Assembly: GCA_900546635.1 (NCBI GenBank)
Contig: URDS01000060.1
Span: 1 to 12,396 of the forward strand
DNA length: 12,396 nucleotides
DNA from: an uncultured Eubacteriales bacterium
GTDB taxonomy: Bacteria; Bacillota; Clostridia; Oscillospirales; CAG-272
Direction of reading: 5' to 3'
In this document: piece after piece, positions 1-9,163 of the stretch
Layout: every line of letters begins with the position of its first letter
How positions within the stretch are numbered: the stretch's first letter is position 1
The notes under the pieces: model-generated
Told to the model about the DNA's origin: nothing
Database searches by the model: none
Seen by the model: only the letters and a program-made list of their open reading frames with translations
Made by a program: the position numbers and the translations under genes

Positions 1-1050
1 GACGATACCATGCTCATGTTCTTTACCTCCGGTACCTCCGGGTATCCGAAGATCGCGGTGCATAACTACAAATACGCGCTCGGGCACTTCCACACCGCCA
101 AATACTGGCACAATGTGGAGCCGGACGGCCTGCATCTGACCATTTCGGATACCGGCTGGGCCAAGGCCATGTGGGGCAAATTTTACGGCCAGTGGCTGTG
201 TGAGGCCGCCACGTTTGTCTATGATTTTGACCGCTTCGACGCGGCCGACATCCTGCCCATGTTCGCCAAATACCACATCACCACCTTCTGTGCGCCGCCG
301 ACCATGCTGCGCATGATGGTGAAGCAGGATATTTCCAAATACGATTTTTCCTCGGTGCATCATATGACCACGGCAGGCGAGGCGCTCAACCCGGAGGTCT
401 ACCGGCAGTTTGAAAAGGCGACCGGACTCCAGATCATGGAGGGCTTCGGCCAGTCCGAAAGCACGCAGATCATCGGAAACCTGATCGGCGCGCCGCATAA
501 AATCGGTTCGATGGGCAAGCCCGCGCCGATTTACAACGTACAGCTCATTGACGCCGAGGGCAAACCGGTCGGCGTCGGCGAAACCGGCGAAATCGTGATC
601 GACATTTCAGGCGGGATTCCCTGCGGACTTTCGGTCGGCTACTACGGCGACGCGGAAAAGACCGCCCAGATTTGGCGGGACGGTTTTTACCATACCGGCG
701 ATGTCGCCTGGATGGATGAGGACGGCTTTTACTGGTATGTCGGCCGCGTGGACGATGTTATCAAGTCCTCAGGCTACCGCATCGGGCCTTTTGAGATCGA
801 AAGCGTCATCATGGAGCTTCCCTATGTGCTGGAATGCGGCGTATCCGCCGCGCCCGATGAAATCCGCGGTCAGGTCGTCAAGGCAAGCATCGTGCTGACC
901 AAGGGCACCGTTCCCTGTGACGAACTCAAAAAGGAGATCCAAAACTACGTCAAGGAAAAAACCGCGCCCTACAAGTATCCGCGTATCGTCGTCTTTCGCG
1001 ACGAGCTTCCGAAAACCACAAGCGGAAAAATCCAGAGAAACAAACTGTAA
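1..1050 (+). CDS. Acyl-CoA synthetase (AMP-forming), 5'-truncated by window edge
   Basis: The reading frame is open from base 1, so the true start is upstream; 349 residues remain of a family usually near 550, so roughly the first 200 residues are missing. Members activate a carboxylic acid with ATP to an acyl-adenylate and then transfer it to CoA. Motifs seen in order: the phosphate-binding loop TSGTSGYPK (bases 25-51), the A5 motif GFGQSE (442-459), the ribose-binding Asp in HTGD (700-702), the hinge region GRVDDVIKSSGYRIGPFEIE, and the C-terminal SGK with the catalytic Lys at 1027-1029. All key residues are intact. The overall look (TSGTSGYPK, SGYRIGPFEIE) is closest to acetyl-/medium-chain acyl-CoA synthetases of the Acs/ACSM type; substrate not determinable. 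It is the first visible gene of an operon that contains a second, different acyl-CoA synthetase. The next gene begins 41 bases downstream. Confidence 0.93.
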   Translation, partial: DDTMLMFFTSGTSGYPKIAVHNYKYALGHFHTAKYWHNVEPDGLHLTISDTGWAKAMWGKFYGQWLCEAATFVYDFDRFDAADILPMFAKYHITTFCAPPTMLRMMVKQDISKYDFSSVHHMTTAGEALNPEVYRQFEKATGLQIMEGFGQSESTQIIGNLIGAPHKIGSMGKPAPIYNVQLIDAEGKPVGVGETGEIVIDISGGIPCGLSVGYYGDAEKTAQIWRDGFYHTGDVAWMDEDGFYWYVGRVDDVIKSSGYRIGPFEIESVIMELPYVLECGVSAAPDEIRGQVVKASIVLTKGTVPCDELKKEIQNYVKEKTAPYKYPRIVVFRDELPKTTSGKIQRNKL

Positions 1051-1091
1051 ACCGCGCCCGCGGCCAAAGCGCGGCGCTACGGAGCAAGTGT

Positions 1092-1754
1092 ATGAATTAC
1101 AAACGCGTCGTGCTGCTGGCCGGACACTACGGCAGCGGCAAAACCAATATTGCGGTCAACATCGCTTTCGAGATGCGGTCGCGCTTTGACCGGGTCGCCA
1201 TCGCCGACCTCGACATCGTAAATCCCTATTTTCGCACCAAAGACAGCGCCGCGGAATTTGAAAAGGCCGGCATTTCGCTGATCAGTTCGGCTTTTGCCGG
1301 TTCCAACGTCGATCTGCCCGCTCTGCCGCAGGAGGTCTACTCAATCACCGACGACCGCACGCTGCACGCGGTCATGGATGTCGGCGGCGACGACCGCGGC
1401 GCGCTCGCACTCGGACGTTATACGCCCTTTCTGCGCGCGGAGGACGACTATGAAATGTTGTTTGTCATCAACCGATACCGCCCGCTGACCCGCGATGCGG
1501 AAAGCGCCCTGCAAATTCTGCGCGAAGTGGAACGCGCCGGGGGACTGCCGTTCACCGCGATCGTCAACAATTCAAACCTCGGCGAAGAGACTTCGCCAGA
1601 GGATGTGCTCGCCTCGCTTCGCTACGCGGACGAGGTCGCGCAAAAAACCGGACTTCCGATTAAAATGACAACCGTCAAAGAATCGCTTGTTTCCGCGCTT
1701 TCGGGCAGGATTGAAAACCTGTACCCGCTGAAGCTTCAGAAAAAAATCAAATAA
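1092..1754 (+). CDS. Small MinD/CooC-like P-loop ATPase, function unknown
   Basis: A 220-residue protein consisting of a single SIMIBI-type nucleotide-binding domain. The P-loop reads GHYGSGKTN (residues 11-19); an Asp-rich segment ADLDIVNPYFRTKD follows as in ParA/MinD/CooC proteins, and VMDVGGDDRGA looks like the Walker B/switch II strand. VINRYRPLTRD and FTAIVNNSNLGEET match the later strands that bind the base in this fold. There is no ferredoxin domain, no membrane segment and no DNA-binding domain. The start is chosen at the ATG preceded by GGAG (1081-1084) with seven bases of spacing. It lies between an acyl-CoA synthetase and a 2-oxoacid:ferredoxin oxidoreductase, so a role in metal-cluster or cofactor handling for an operon enzyme (as CooC does for CO dehydrogenase) is possible, but this is inference. 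A general ATPase switch remains an alternative. Confidence 0.85.
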   Translation: MNYKRVVLLAGHYGSGKTNIAVNIAFEMRSRFDRVAIADLDIVNPYFRTKDSAAEFEKAGISLISSAFAGSNVDLPALPQEVYSITDDRTLHAVMDVGGDDRGALALGRYTPFLRAEDDYEMLFVINRYRPLTRDAESALQILREVERAGGLPFTAIVNNSNLGEETSPEDVLASLRYADEVAQKTGLPIKMTTVKESLVSALSGRIENLYPLKLQKKIK

Positions 1755-1783
1755 AATTTATATTCAGATAGGAGAGAAAAGAC

Positions 1784-1990
1784 ATGGCAAAGCTGACCTT
1801 TAGGACAGATCTCTGCAAGGGCTGCGGACTCTGCGTATCCGCGTGTCCGAAGAAACTGCTGATCCTGTCGCACGACAAAATCAATCTGAAGGGACATCAT
1901 CCCGTAGAGATGACCGACGAGAGCCTATGCATCGGCTGCGCGTTCTGCGCGACGATGTGTCCCGACTGCATCATAACCGTAGAAAGGTGA
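1784..1990 (+). CDS. korD: 2-oxoacid:ferredoxin oxidoreductase delta subunit (2x[4Fe-4S] ferredoxin-like)
   Basis: A 68-residue protein with two complete CxxCxxCxxxCP motifs: Cys11, 14, 17, 21 and Cys49, 52, 55, 59. Each motif should ligate a [4Fe-4S] cluster, so the protein can carry electrons between the TPP active site of the oxidoreductase and soluble ferredoxin. Size and sequence fit the separate delta subunit of four-subunit KOR/VOR-type enzymes. Start supported by GGAG at 1771-1774, nine bases before the ATG. The alpha-subunit gene follows after ten bases, with its weak SD (AAAGGTG) overlapping the stop of this gene. An extra Cys62 after the second motif is not a usual cluster ligand. 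The symbol is by family analogy; the exact substrate of the complex is unknown. Confidence 0.92.
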   Translation: MAKLTFRTDLCKGCGLCVSACPKKLLILSHDKINLKGHHPVEMTDESLCIGCAFCATMCPDCIITVER

Positions 1991-2000
1991 GTGAAAACAA

Positions 2001-3067
2001 ATGGCTGAAAAAGTTTTAATGAAAGGCAACGAGGCGATTGCGGAGGCCGCGATCGGCGCCGGCTGCCGCTTCTACTTCGGATACCCGATCACCCCGCAAA
2101 CCGAAATCGCGGCCTACATGGCCAAGCGTATGCCGAAAATCGGCGGGACGTTTTTGCAGGCGGAGAGTGAAATTGCCGCGATCAACATGGTCTACGGCGT
2201 TTCCGGCACAGGCAAACGTGTTATGACCTCCTCCTCCAGCCCCGGAATCTCGCTTAAAGGCGAGGGACTTTCCTACATAGCCGGCGCCGATCTGCCCGCA
2301 CTGATTGTCAATGTACAGAGAGGCGGTCCGGGACTCGGCGGCATTCAGCCCTCACAGTCCGACTACTTCCAGGCGACCAAGGGCGGCGGTCACGGCGACT
2401 ACCGCACGATCGTGCTCGCGCCGAGCAGCGTGCAGGAAATGGCCGATCTGACGGTAAAAGGCTTCGACCTTGCCGACAAGTACCGCATGACCTCAATGCT
2501 GCTGGCCGACGGCACTATGGGACAGATGATGGAGCCGGTTTCGCTGGACATTTCCGGCGACGCTCCGGTCGATAAGCCATGGGCGGTCACCGGAACGAAA
2601 ATGCAGAGAGCGCATAACATTATCAATTCGCTCTACCTTTCCCCCGAAAAGCTGGAGCAGGTCAATTTCGAGCGCTACGAGCGCTACAAAACCGTCGAGG
2701 AAAACGAAACGATGTACGAGTCCTACCTGATGGAGGACGCGGAAATCTGCATCGTGGCATTCGGCATCGCGGCGCGCGTTTCCAAAAACGCAATTACCGA
2801 GGCGAGAAAGCAGGGCATCCGCGCCGGCATGATCCGCCCGATCACGCTCTGGCCGTTCCCGAAAAAGCCGATCGACGAAGCCGCCGGCCGCGTAAAAGCT
2901 TTCCTTTCGGTCGAGCTTTCGATGGGTCAGATGATCGAGGACGTCGAACTGGCCTGCCGCTGCAAAAAACCCGTCTACCTGTGCAACCGCACGGGCGGCA
3001 TGATTCCGACGCCTGAAATGGTGCTGGAGAAGATCAAAAAGATTCATGAAAACGGAGGTGCGAACTG

Positions 3068-3068
<1 letters not shown>
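2001..3068 (+). CDS. vorB: 2-oxoacid:ferredoxin oxidoreductase alpha subunit, VorB type
   Basis: A 355-residue protein of normal length for the family. It begins directly with the domain that binds the pyrimidine ring of thiamine pyrophosphate: GYPITPQTE (residues 27-35) and FLQAESEIAAINM with the conserved Glu55/Glu57 pair. The TSSSSPGISLKGEG segment and the GGPGLGGIQPSQSDYFQATK stretch are hallmarks of VorB/KorA proteins; a transketolase C-terminal-like domain (about residues 245-350) follows. The complex oxidatively decarboxylates a 2-oxoacid with CoA to acyl-CoA, CO2 and reduced ferredoxin, and can run in reverse when ferredoxin is strongly reduced. The family name VorB points to branched-chain substrates such as 2-oxoisovalerate, but 2-oxoglutarate or aryl-oxoacids cannot be excluded. 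The stop codon overlaps the start of the beta subunit by one base, which suggests translational coupling and equimolar synthesis. Confidence 0.94.
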
Positions 3069-3823
<755 letters not shown>

Positions 3824-3835
3824 GGAGGCAGCGCT

Positions 3836-4366
3836 ATGACGACAAACATTCTGATTGCGGGCTTCGGCGGGCAGGGCATCCTCTTTGCCGGAAAATTTCT
3901 CGCATATAAAGGACTGATGGACGAAAGACAGGTCAGCTGGCTTCCCTCCTACGGCCCCGAAATGCGCGGCGGCACCGCAAGCTGCAGCGTGATTCTCAGC
4001 GATGAGCCGGTCGGATCGCCTATTGTGTCCCACCCGGACATTCTGATCGCCATGAACCTGCCCTCGCTGGACAAATACGAGTCTGCCGTGCGTCCCGGCG
4101 GCACCATTTTCGTGGATTCCACGCTGATCGGCCGCAAGGTTGCGCGCACCGACGTGACCGTACACTATATTCCCGCAACGGCGCTCGCCTCGGACAACAA
4201 CATGCCCACGCTCGCAAATATGATTATCATGGGCAAACTGCTTGCCGAAATGGACCAGTTTGAGGGGGACAGCGTCGATCGCGCGCTGGCCAAGGTCATT
4301 TCCGCAAGACATAAGGATATGCTTGCAGTCAACAAAACGGCTATGGAAATCGGTTCCAAAGCCTGA
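3836..4366 (+). CDS. korC: 2-oxoacid:ferredoxin oxidoreductase gamma subunit
   Basis: A 176-residue protein of the pyruvate/2-ketoisovalerate oxidoreductase catalytic-domain family, which binds CoA and closes the active site between the alpha and beta chains. GFGGQGILFAGKFL near the N-terminus (Gly-rich loop at residues 9-14) and GPEMRGGTASCSV near residue 40 are the family signatures. Length is standard. A GGAGG site at 3824-3828, directly after the beta-subunit stop, sets the start with seven bases of spacing. With the three preceding genes it completes a four-subunit enzyme in the order delta-alpha-beta-gamma. Twenty-four to thirty bases separate it from the next gene, so it is still within the operon. 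Confidence 0.93.
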   Translation: MTTNILIAGFGGQGILFAGKFLAYKGLMDERQVSWLPSYGPEMRGGTASCSVILSDEPVGSPIVSHPDILIAMNLPSLDKYESAVRPGGTIFVDSTLIGRKVARTDVTVHYIPATALASDNNMPTLANMIIMGKLLAEMDQFEGDSVDRALAKVISARHKDMLAVNKTAMEIGSKA

Positions 4367-4382
4367 ATTTTAATTCAAGTTT

Positions 4383-4388
4383 AAGGAG
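4383..4388 (+). promoter_or_regulatory. Shine-Dalgarno that decides the start of the IPMS-like gene
   Basis: AAGGAG lies eight bases before the ATG at 4397 but only two bases before the upstream TTG at 4391. The ATG is therefore the supported start and two residues (from TTG ACG) are dropped. Confidence 0.8.
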
Positions 4389-4396
4389 ATTTGACG

Positions 4397-5821
4397 ATGA
4401 AAAAGGTATGTATTTCAGACAGAACTCTGACGGAAACAAACCGGGCGGCGCAAAATCCGCTCAGTTTCAAGGAAAAAATTGAAATCGCGCGATTGCTGAG
4501 CAATCTGCATGTCGATGTCATTGAGCTTCCGCTGCTAAAGAATGTCCGTACCGATACCCTATTCATCCGTACGATTTCCTCGTTTGTCAAAGAAAGCGTG
4601 CTTTCGCTTGCGGCCGGCATGACCGAACAATCGGTACGCGAGGCGGCGGACGCTTTGCGCGGCGCGGCGCACGGACGTCTCCGCATAGAGCTTCCGCTCT
4701 CGCCCGTGCAGATGGAGTACAAATGTCAACTGAAGGCGCCCGGCGCCGCCGAACTGGCCGAAAGCCTTGTTCGCACGGCGGCGGAATGCTGCGAGGACGT
4801 GGAATTTTGCGCCGTAGACTGTACAAGAGCCGATAAGGAATTTCTTTCGGGCGTTCTCGCCGCCGCCGTGCACGCGGGCGCGAAAACCATCACGCTCTGC
4901 GACAACGACGCGACGATGCTGCCCGAAGAATTCGGCGCATTCGTCCGCGAGATCACCGCTTCCGTACCGGAGCTTGAAACCGTAACGATAGGCGTACTCT
5001 GCGAAAACAAATACGGCCTTGCGCTGGCCTCGGCCATCGCTTCGCTGCCGGCCGGCGTGACCATGGTGAAAACCGCGATCGCCGATCCCGCAATTTTGGC
5101 ATTTGACGACCTCAGCAACCTGCTCCGCAGCTGCGCGCAGAAGCTGGATCTCTGCACGACCGTAAACATGGCCGAGGCGGGACGGCTGTCCGCGCAGATC
5201 GCGCGCATCGCCAATGAGCGCGAGGCCGAGCAGAAAAAATCCGCGATTCCGGCGCTTGCGGCCGCCGCGGGAAGCAGCGAAATCAGTCTGACCAAAAACG
5301 ACGACCTCCCCGCGATCGCCGCCGCCGTCAAAAAACTCGGCTACGACCTCTCCGAGGAGGACGTAGCCAAGGTATACGAGGCATTCTGCCGCGTTGCCGT
5401 CAAGAAAAACGTGACGCTGAAAGAACTCGACGCCATCATCGCAAGCGCCGCATTCCAGGTGCCGCCGGTCTACCGCCTTGTCAGCTATGTCATAAACAAC
5501 GGCAACCTGATCGGCGCGACCGCGTATATCAAGCTCGAAAAGGACGGCAAAGAGTACGAGGGCGTCTCCGCCGGAGACGGGCCGATAGACGCGGCGCTGC
5601 TCGCCATCGAGCAGATCGTCGGCCATCACTATGAACTGGACGATTTCCAGATTCAAACCGTGACCGAGGGACGCGAGGCGATGGGCAGCGCGCTGGTACG
5701 CCTCCGTTCGGGCGGCAAGCTCTATTCGGGCAACGGAATCTCGACCGACATCATCGGTTCCAGCATCCGCGCCTATATGAACGCGCTCAATAAAATCAAA
5801 TACGAGGAGTCACAGGTATGA
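4397..5821 (+). CDS. 2-isopropylmalate synthase-like protein with degenerate active site
   Basis: 474 residues with the architecture of LeuA: an N-terminal DRE-TIM (HMGL-like) barrel (about 1-270), a linker/helical region (about 270-350) and a C-terminal LeuA allosteric/dimer domain (about 355-470, with VSYVINNGNLIGATAYIKL and GDGPIDAALLAIEQI). The barrel aligns well with LeuA around MEYKCQLK and VEFCAVDCTRADKEFL. However, key residues are changed: the canonical D-T-T-L-R-D-G reads D8-R-T-L-T12-E-T, so the catalytic Arg is Thr, and the canonical metal-binding H-C-H-N-D reads L201-C-E203-N-K, so both His ligands are gone. The following N-G-x-G-E-R-A-G loop is also absent. It is thus unlikely to do the usual acetyl-CoA condensation; it may be a regulatory/scaffold paralogue or use new chemistry. 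It overlaps the next gene by four bases (ATGA). Confidence 0.87.
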   Translation: MKKVCISDRTLTETNRAAQNPLSFKEKIEIARLLSNLHVDVIELPLLKNVRTDTLFIRTISSFVKESVLSLAAGMTEQSVREAADALRGAAHGRLRIELPLSPVQMEYKCQLKAPGAAELAESLVRTAAECCEDVEFCAVDCTRADKEFLSGVLAAAVHAGAKTITLCDNDATMLPEEFGAFVREITASVPELETVTIGVLCENKYGLALASAIASLPAGVTMVKTAIADPAILAFDDLSNLLRSCAQKLDLCTTVNMAEAGRLSAQIARIANEREAEQKKSAIPALAAAAGSSEISLTKNDDLPAIAAAVKKLGYDLSEEDVAKVYEAFCRVAVKKNVTLKELDAIIASAAFQVPPVYRLVSYVINNGNLIGATAYIKLEKDGKEYEGVSAGDGPIDAALLAIEQIVGHHYELDDFQIQTVTEGREAMGSALVRLRSGGKLYSGNGISTDIIGSSIRAYMNALNKIKYEESQV

Positions 5822-8328
5822 AACTGTCTTTTTCCACCAAGGGCTGGCACGGTTATTCCTGGAATGACTTCTGTACAGCCGCAAAATCCATGCATTTTTC
5901 GGGAATTGAACTGCACAACATCGGCGGCGCGTTTTTCAGCGACCGAAGCAGTCCGTTCCACGCGCACGCCGCCGCGGCGACCGTGCGCAGCCTGTATGAG
6001 ATGCAGCTTTCGATTCCCTGCATCGACACGATCGAAAACCCCGCGGACCCGGCGCGCGCGGCCGAATTTCTGAAGGAAATCTCCGACTGCATCGAAATCG
6101 CCGCGAATCTTCGCATTCCCTATGTGCGTGTGCGCGCGCTTCCCTGCGCGGACCTCGCGGATCCGAATGCGCACATTGCGGCGCTGATCCGTCAGGTACT
6201 GCCCGCGGCTGAAGCGGCAAGAGTCGCCGTACTGGTCGAAACCGCCGGTATTTTCAAGAACACAAAGACGCTCTGCGCGCTGCTTGACGACTTTGCCTGC
6301 GACAGTCTCGCCGCGCTCTGGGACATGCACGCCACCTGTTTTGAAGCCGGTGAAACGCCTGAGGAAACCATACGCAACCTCGGCGCCTATGTCCGCCATG
6401 TGCACATCCGGGACGCGCAAAAAGAAAACGGCGAAACGGTTCCCTGCCTGATCGGCGAGGGCGATCTGCCGATCGGCGAACTGATGCTCGCGCTGCGCTC
6501 GGTCAACTACGACGGCTTTATCTCGCTCGTCTGGGATCCCGCGTGGATGCCGGAACTGGACGACATGGAAATCATTTTCTCGCACTTTGCAAGCTTTATG
6601 GACAAGTTCGCGGACACCGCGCGCGCCGAGCGCACCCTGTACGCAAACAAGCTGCATACCGGAAAATACGTTTGGAAAAAAGATTTGCTGATCGACCTGA
6701 CGTTCCCGAAGGTACTCGACCGTATGGTGGAGGAATTTCCCGATCAGTACGCATTCAAATATACAACCCTCGATTATACGCGCACCTATGCGCAGTTCCG
6801 CCGCGATGTGGACGACTGCGCGCGCGCGCTGATCGATATGGGCGTGCGCGCGGGCAGCAAGGTCGCCGTTTGGATGACCAACCTGCCGCAGTGGTATATC
6901 GCATTCTGGGCTGCAACCAAAATCGGCGCGGTTTTGGTCACGGTCAACACCGCCTACAAAGTGCACGAGGCCGAATACCTGCTCCGCCAGTCGGATACGC
7001 ACACGCTGATTATGATTGAAAACTGGCGCGACTCCAACTACGCGGAAATCATCGCCGAGCTTTGCCCGGAACTGATGGATCTGCGTCCGGGAGAGCCTTT
7101 GCATGCCAAACGTCTGCCGTTTTTGCGCAATGTTGTCACCGTAGGCTTTGAAATGCCGGGCTGTATGACCTGGGAAGCTGCCATGGCGCGCGCGGAAAAC
7201 ACCCCGGTCGAGGAGGTCTACCGAATGGCGGCCAAAGTCATGCCGGAGGATGTCTGCAACATGCAGTATACCTCAGGTACGACCGGCTTTCCGAAAGGCG
7301 TCATGCTCACGCACTACAACGTCGTCAACAACGGGAAATGCATCGGCGACCGAATGGATCTCTCCACCGCGGACCGCATGATGGTGCAGGTGCCGATGTT
7401 CCACTGCTTCGGCATGGTGCTCTCCATGACCGCGGCCATGACGCATGGCGGCACGCTGCTGCCCCTGCCCTATTTCTCACCGCAGTCTGCGCTGGACTGC
7501 ATTCACCGCGAGCACATCACCTGTTTCAACGGTGTGCCGACCATGTTCATCGCCATGTTCAATCATCCGGACTATAAGAAAACCGACTTTTCCTATATGC
7601 GCACCGGCATCATGGCGGGCGCAAACTGCCCGGCCGACCTTATGCGCCGCGCCGCGCAGCCCGACGAAATGAACATGCGCGGCATTGTCAGCGTATACGG
7701 ACAGACCGAGGCTTCGCCCGGCTGTACGATGACCGAACTCGACGACCCGCTGGATATGCGCTGCGAGACGGTCGGCTACGCTTTCCCGCACATCGAATGC
7801 AAGGTGATCGACCCGGAAACCGGCCTTGATGTTCCGGACGGCGTCAACGGTGAATTTGTGGCGCGCGGCTACAACATCATGAAAGGCTACTACAAAATGC
7901 CGGGCGCCACCGCCGCCGCCATCGACAAGGACGGCTGGCTGCACTCCGGCGACCTTGCCTGCCGCGCCCCCGACGGCACCTACCGGATTACGGGACGGCT
8001 CAAGGACATGATTATTCGCGGCGGCGAAAATATCTATCCGAAAGAAATCGAGGAATTTCTTTACACACATCCGAAAGTGCGCGATGTACAGGTTATCGGC
8101 GTTCCCGACAAGCGGTACGGCGAGGAAATTATGGCCTGCATCATCTTAAAAGAGGGCGAAACCTCCACACCGGAGGAAATCAAGGAATTTGTCGCAACGC
8201 ACATGGCACGGCACAAAGTGCCGCGCTACATCGACTTTGTCCGTGAATTTCCGATGAATGCGGCCGGAAAAATCCTCAAATACAAAATGCGCGAGGAGGC
8301 GGCCGAGCGTCTCGGACTGAACAACTGA
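5818..8328 (+). CDS. Fusion: sugar-phosphate isomerase/epimerase-like TIM barrel + acyl-CoA synthetase
   Basis: 836 residues with two domains. Residues 1-265 resemble the xylose-isomerase-like TIM barrel family (IolE, sugar-phosphate isomerase/epimerase): LVETAG, ALWDMHAT, VRHVHIRDA and GEGDLP occur in the expected order. The last metal-ligand position, often Glu in SLEW, reads SLVW here. After a short linker, residues about 280-836 form a complete AMP-forming acyl-CoA synthetase: YTSGTTGFPKG (484-494), YGQTE (627-631), SGD with Asp712, GRLKDMIIRGGENIYPKEIE hinge, and the catalytic Lys818 in AAGKILK. The ligase resembles medium/long-chain fatty-acyl-CoA synthetases more than the Acs-like gene at the start of the window. 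The ATG overlaps the previous stop by four bases, and GAGGAG (5804-5809) gives eight bases of spacing. No stop or frame change lies between the domains, so it is a genuine fusion in this sequence. Substrate unknown. Confidence 0.9.
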   Translation: MKLSFSTKGWHGYSWNDFCTAAKSMHFSGIELHNIGGAFFSDRSSPFHAHAAAATVRSLYEMQLSIPCIDTIENPADPARAAEFLKEISDCIEIAANLRIPYVRVRALPCADLADPNAHIAALIRQVLPAAEAARVAVLVETAGIFKNTKTLCALLDDFACDSLAALWDMHATCFEAGETPEETIRNLGAYVRHVHIRDAQKENGETVPCLIGEGDLPIGELMLALRSVNYDGFISLVWDPAWMPELDDMEIIFSHFASFMDKFADTARAERTLYANKLHTGKYVWKKDLLIDLTFPKVLDRMVEEFPDQYAFKYTTLDYTRTYAQFRRDVDDCARALIDMGVRAGSKVAVWMTNLPQWYIAFWAATKIGAVLVTVNTAYKVHEAEYLLRQSDTHTLIMIENWRDSNYAEIIAELCPELMDLRPGEPLHAKRLPFLRNVVTVGFEMPGCMTWEAAMARAENTPVEEVYRMAAKVMPEDVCNMQYTSGTTGFPKGVMLTHYNVVNNGKCIGDRMDLSTADRMMVQVPMFHCFGMVLSMTAAMTHGGTLLPLPYFSPQSALDCIHREHITCFNGVPTMFIAMFNHPDYKKTDFSYMRTGIMAGANCPADLMRRAAQPDEMNMRGIVSVYGQTEASPGCTMTELDDPLDMRCETVGYAFPHIECKVIDPETGLDVPDGVNGEFVARGYNIMKGYYKMPGATAAAIDKDGWLHSGDLACRAPDGTYRITGRLKDMIIRGGENIYPKEIEEFLYTHPKVRDVQVIGVPDKRYGEEIMACIILKEGETSTPEEIKEFVATHMARHKVPRYIDFVREFPMNAAGKILKYKMREEAAERLGLNN

Positions 8329-8339
8329 GTACCAAAACT

Positions 8340-9143
8340 ATGAAATCCTATACAATCATCGACGCGCACTGCCATATCTACCCTGAAAAAATCGCAGCCA
8401 AGGCGGTGCACGGAACAGACCGGTTTTATGAACTTAACCAAGGCTCCGCATTCGGCGGAACCACGGCTGAACTGCTGAACATCAAGGAAACAACGCACAT
8501 TTCCCGCTTTATCGTGCAATCCGTGGCGACAACGCCGCATCAGGTGGCAAGCATCAACGCATTCATCGCGGATGAAGTGCAAAAAAGCAACGGCGTTTTC
8601 GTCGGACTCGGCACCCTGCATCCGGACAGCGCGGATATTTCAGGCGATGTGGAGCATCTGCTCGGACTTGGACTCCGCGGCGTCAAGCTGCACCCGGATA
8701 TTCAGCGCTTTGCCGTGGACGATCCGAAATGTATGCAGATTTATGAACTCTGCCGCGGGCGGCTTCCGATTCTGATGCACACCGGCGACAAGCGCTATGA
8801 CTTTTCCAACCCGGACCGCGTGGCGCGCGTTCTGCGCGCTTTTCCGGATTTGACGGTCATCGGCGCGCACCTCGGCGGCTGGTCGGTCTGGGAAGAAGCT
8901 TCCCGCAAGCTGGCCGGATTTGACAATCTGTATGTGGACACCTCCTCCACCATCGGCTTTATCGGCGCCGAGCGCGCCGAACGCTATATCCGGCGTTTCG
9001 ATATGAATAAAATTTTGTTCGGCACCGACTATCCGATGTGGTCGCCGAAAGATGAGCTTTCCGCCCTGCTTGCCATGAATTTTTCAGAGGAAGAATATGA
9101 AAAGCTCTTTCATAAAAACGCCGAAAAGCTGTACGGTATCTGA
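8340..9143 (+). CDS. Amidohydrolase-family metal-dependent hydrolase or decarboxylase
   Basis: 267 residues of the amidohydrolase-2 (PF04909-like) TIM-barrel family. The N-terminal metal site DAHCHIYP supplies His10 and His12; later family landmarks are GVKLHPDIQ, the His of LMHTGDK, the His of VIGAHLGGW, and the Asp of ILFGTDYPMW. All expected metal ligands are therefore present and the protein is probably active. The family includes hydrolases and non-oxidative decarboxylases of the ACMSD/resorcylate type, so either hydrolysis of a lactone or amide, or decarboxylation of an acid, is possible; the sequence does not decide. It starts 11 bases after the fusion gene; no strong SD is seen directly before the ATG, and translation may depend on reinitiation. 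It is the last gene of the operon, since a non-coding, hairpin-rich region follows. Confidence 0.88.
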   Translation: MKSYTIIDAHCHIYPEKIAAKAVHGTDRFYELNQGSAFGGTTAELLNIKETTHISRFIVQSVATTPHQVASINAFIADEVQKSNGVFVGLGTLHPDSADISGDVEHLLGLGLRGVKLHPDIQRFAVDDPKCMQIYELCRGRLPILMHTGDKRYDFSNPDRVARVLRAFPDLTVIGAHLGGWSVWEEASRKLAGFDNLYVDTSSTIGFIGAERAERYIRRFDMNKILFGTDYPMWSPKDELSALLAMNFSEEEYEKLFHKNAEKLYGI

Positions 9144-9163
9144 ACGATCAATTTTCAAAAAGC

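Noticed and set aside
1056..1077. G+C-rich hairpin in the gap between the first two genes
   Set aside because: The stem is imperfect with a bulge and has no T run, and the operon continues; probably not a terminator.
1728..1739. Perfect 12-base palindrome CTGAAGCTTCAG
   Set aside because: It lies within the end of the ATPase coding frame and looks like chance; no operator context.
4391..4396. TTG start two codons upstream for the IPMS-like gene
   Set aside because: Only two bases separate it from the AAGGAG site; the ATG at 4397 has proper spacing and gives a normal N-terminus.
4559..5656. 365-codon minus-strand open frame opposite the IPMS-like gene
   Set aside because: Antisense shadow of a clear coding frame; composition is skewed and no domain is seen.
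5773..7104. 443-codon minus-strand open frame opposite the fusion gene
   Set aside because: Same reason: the plus frame carries full ligase and barrel motifs, while the minus frame has none.
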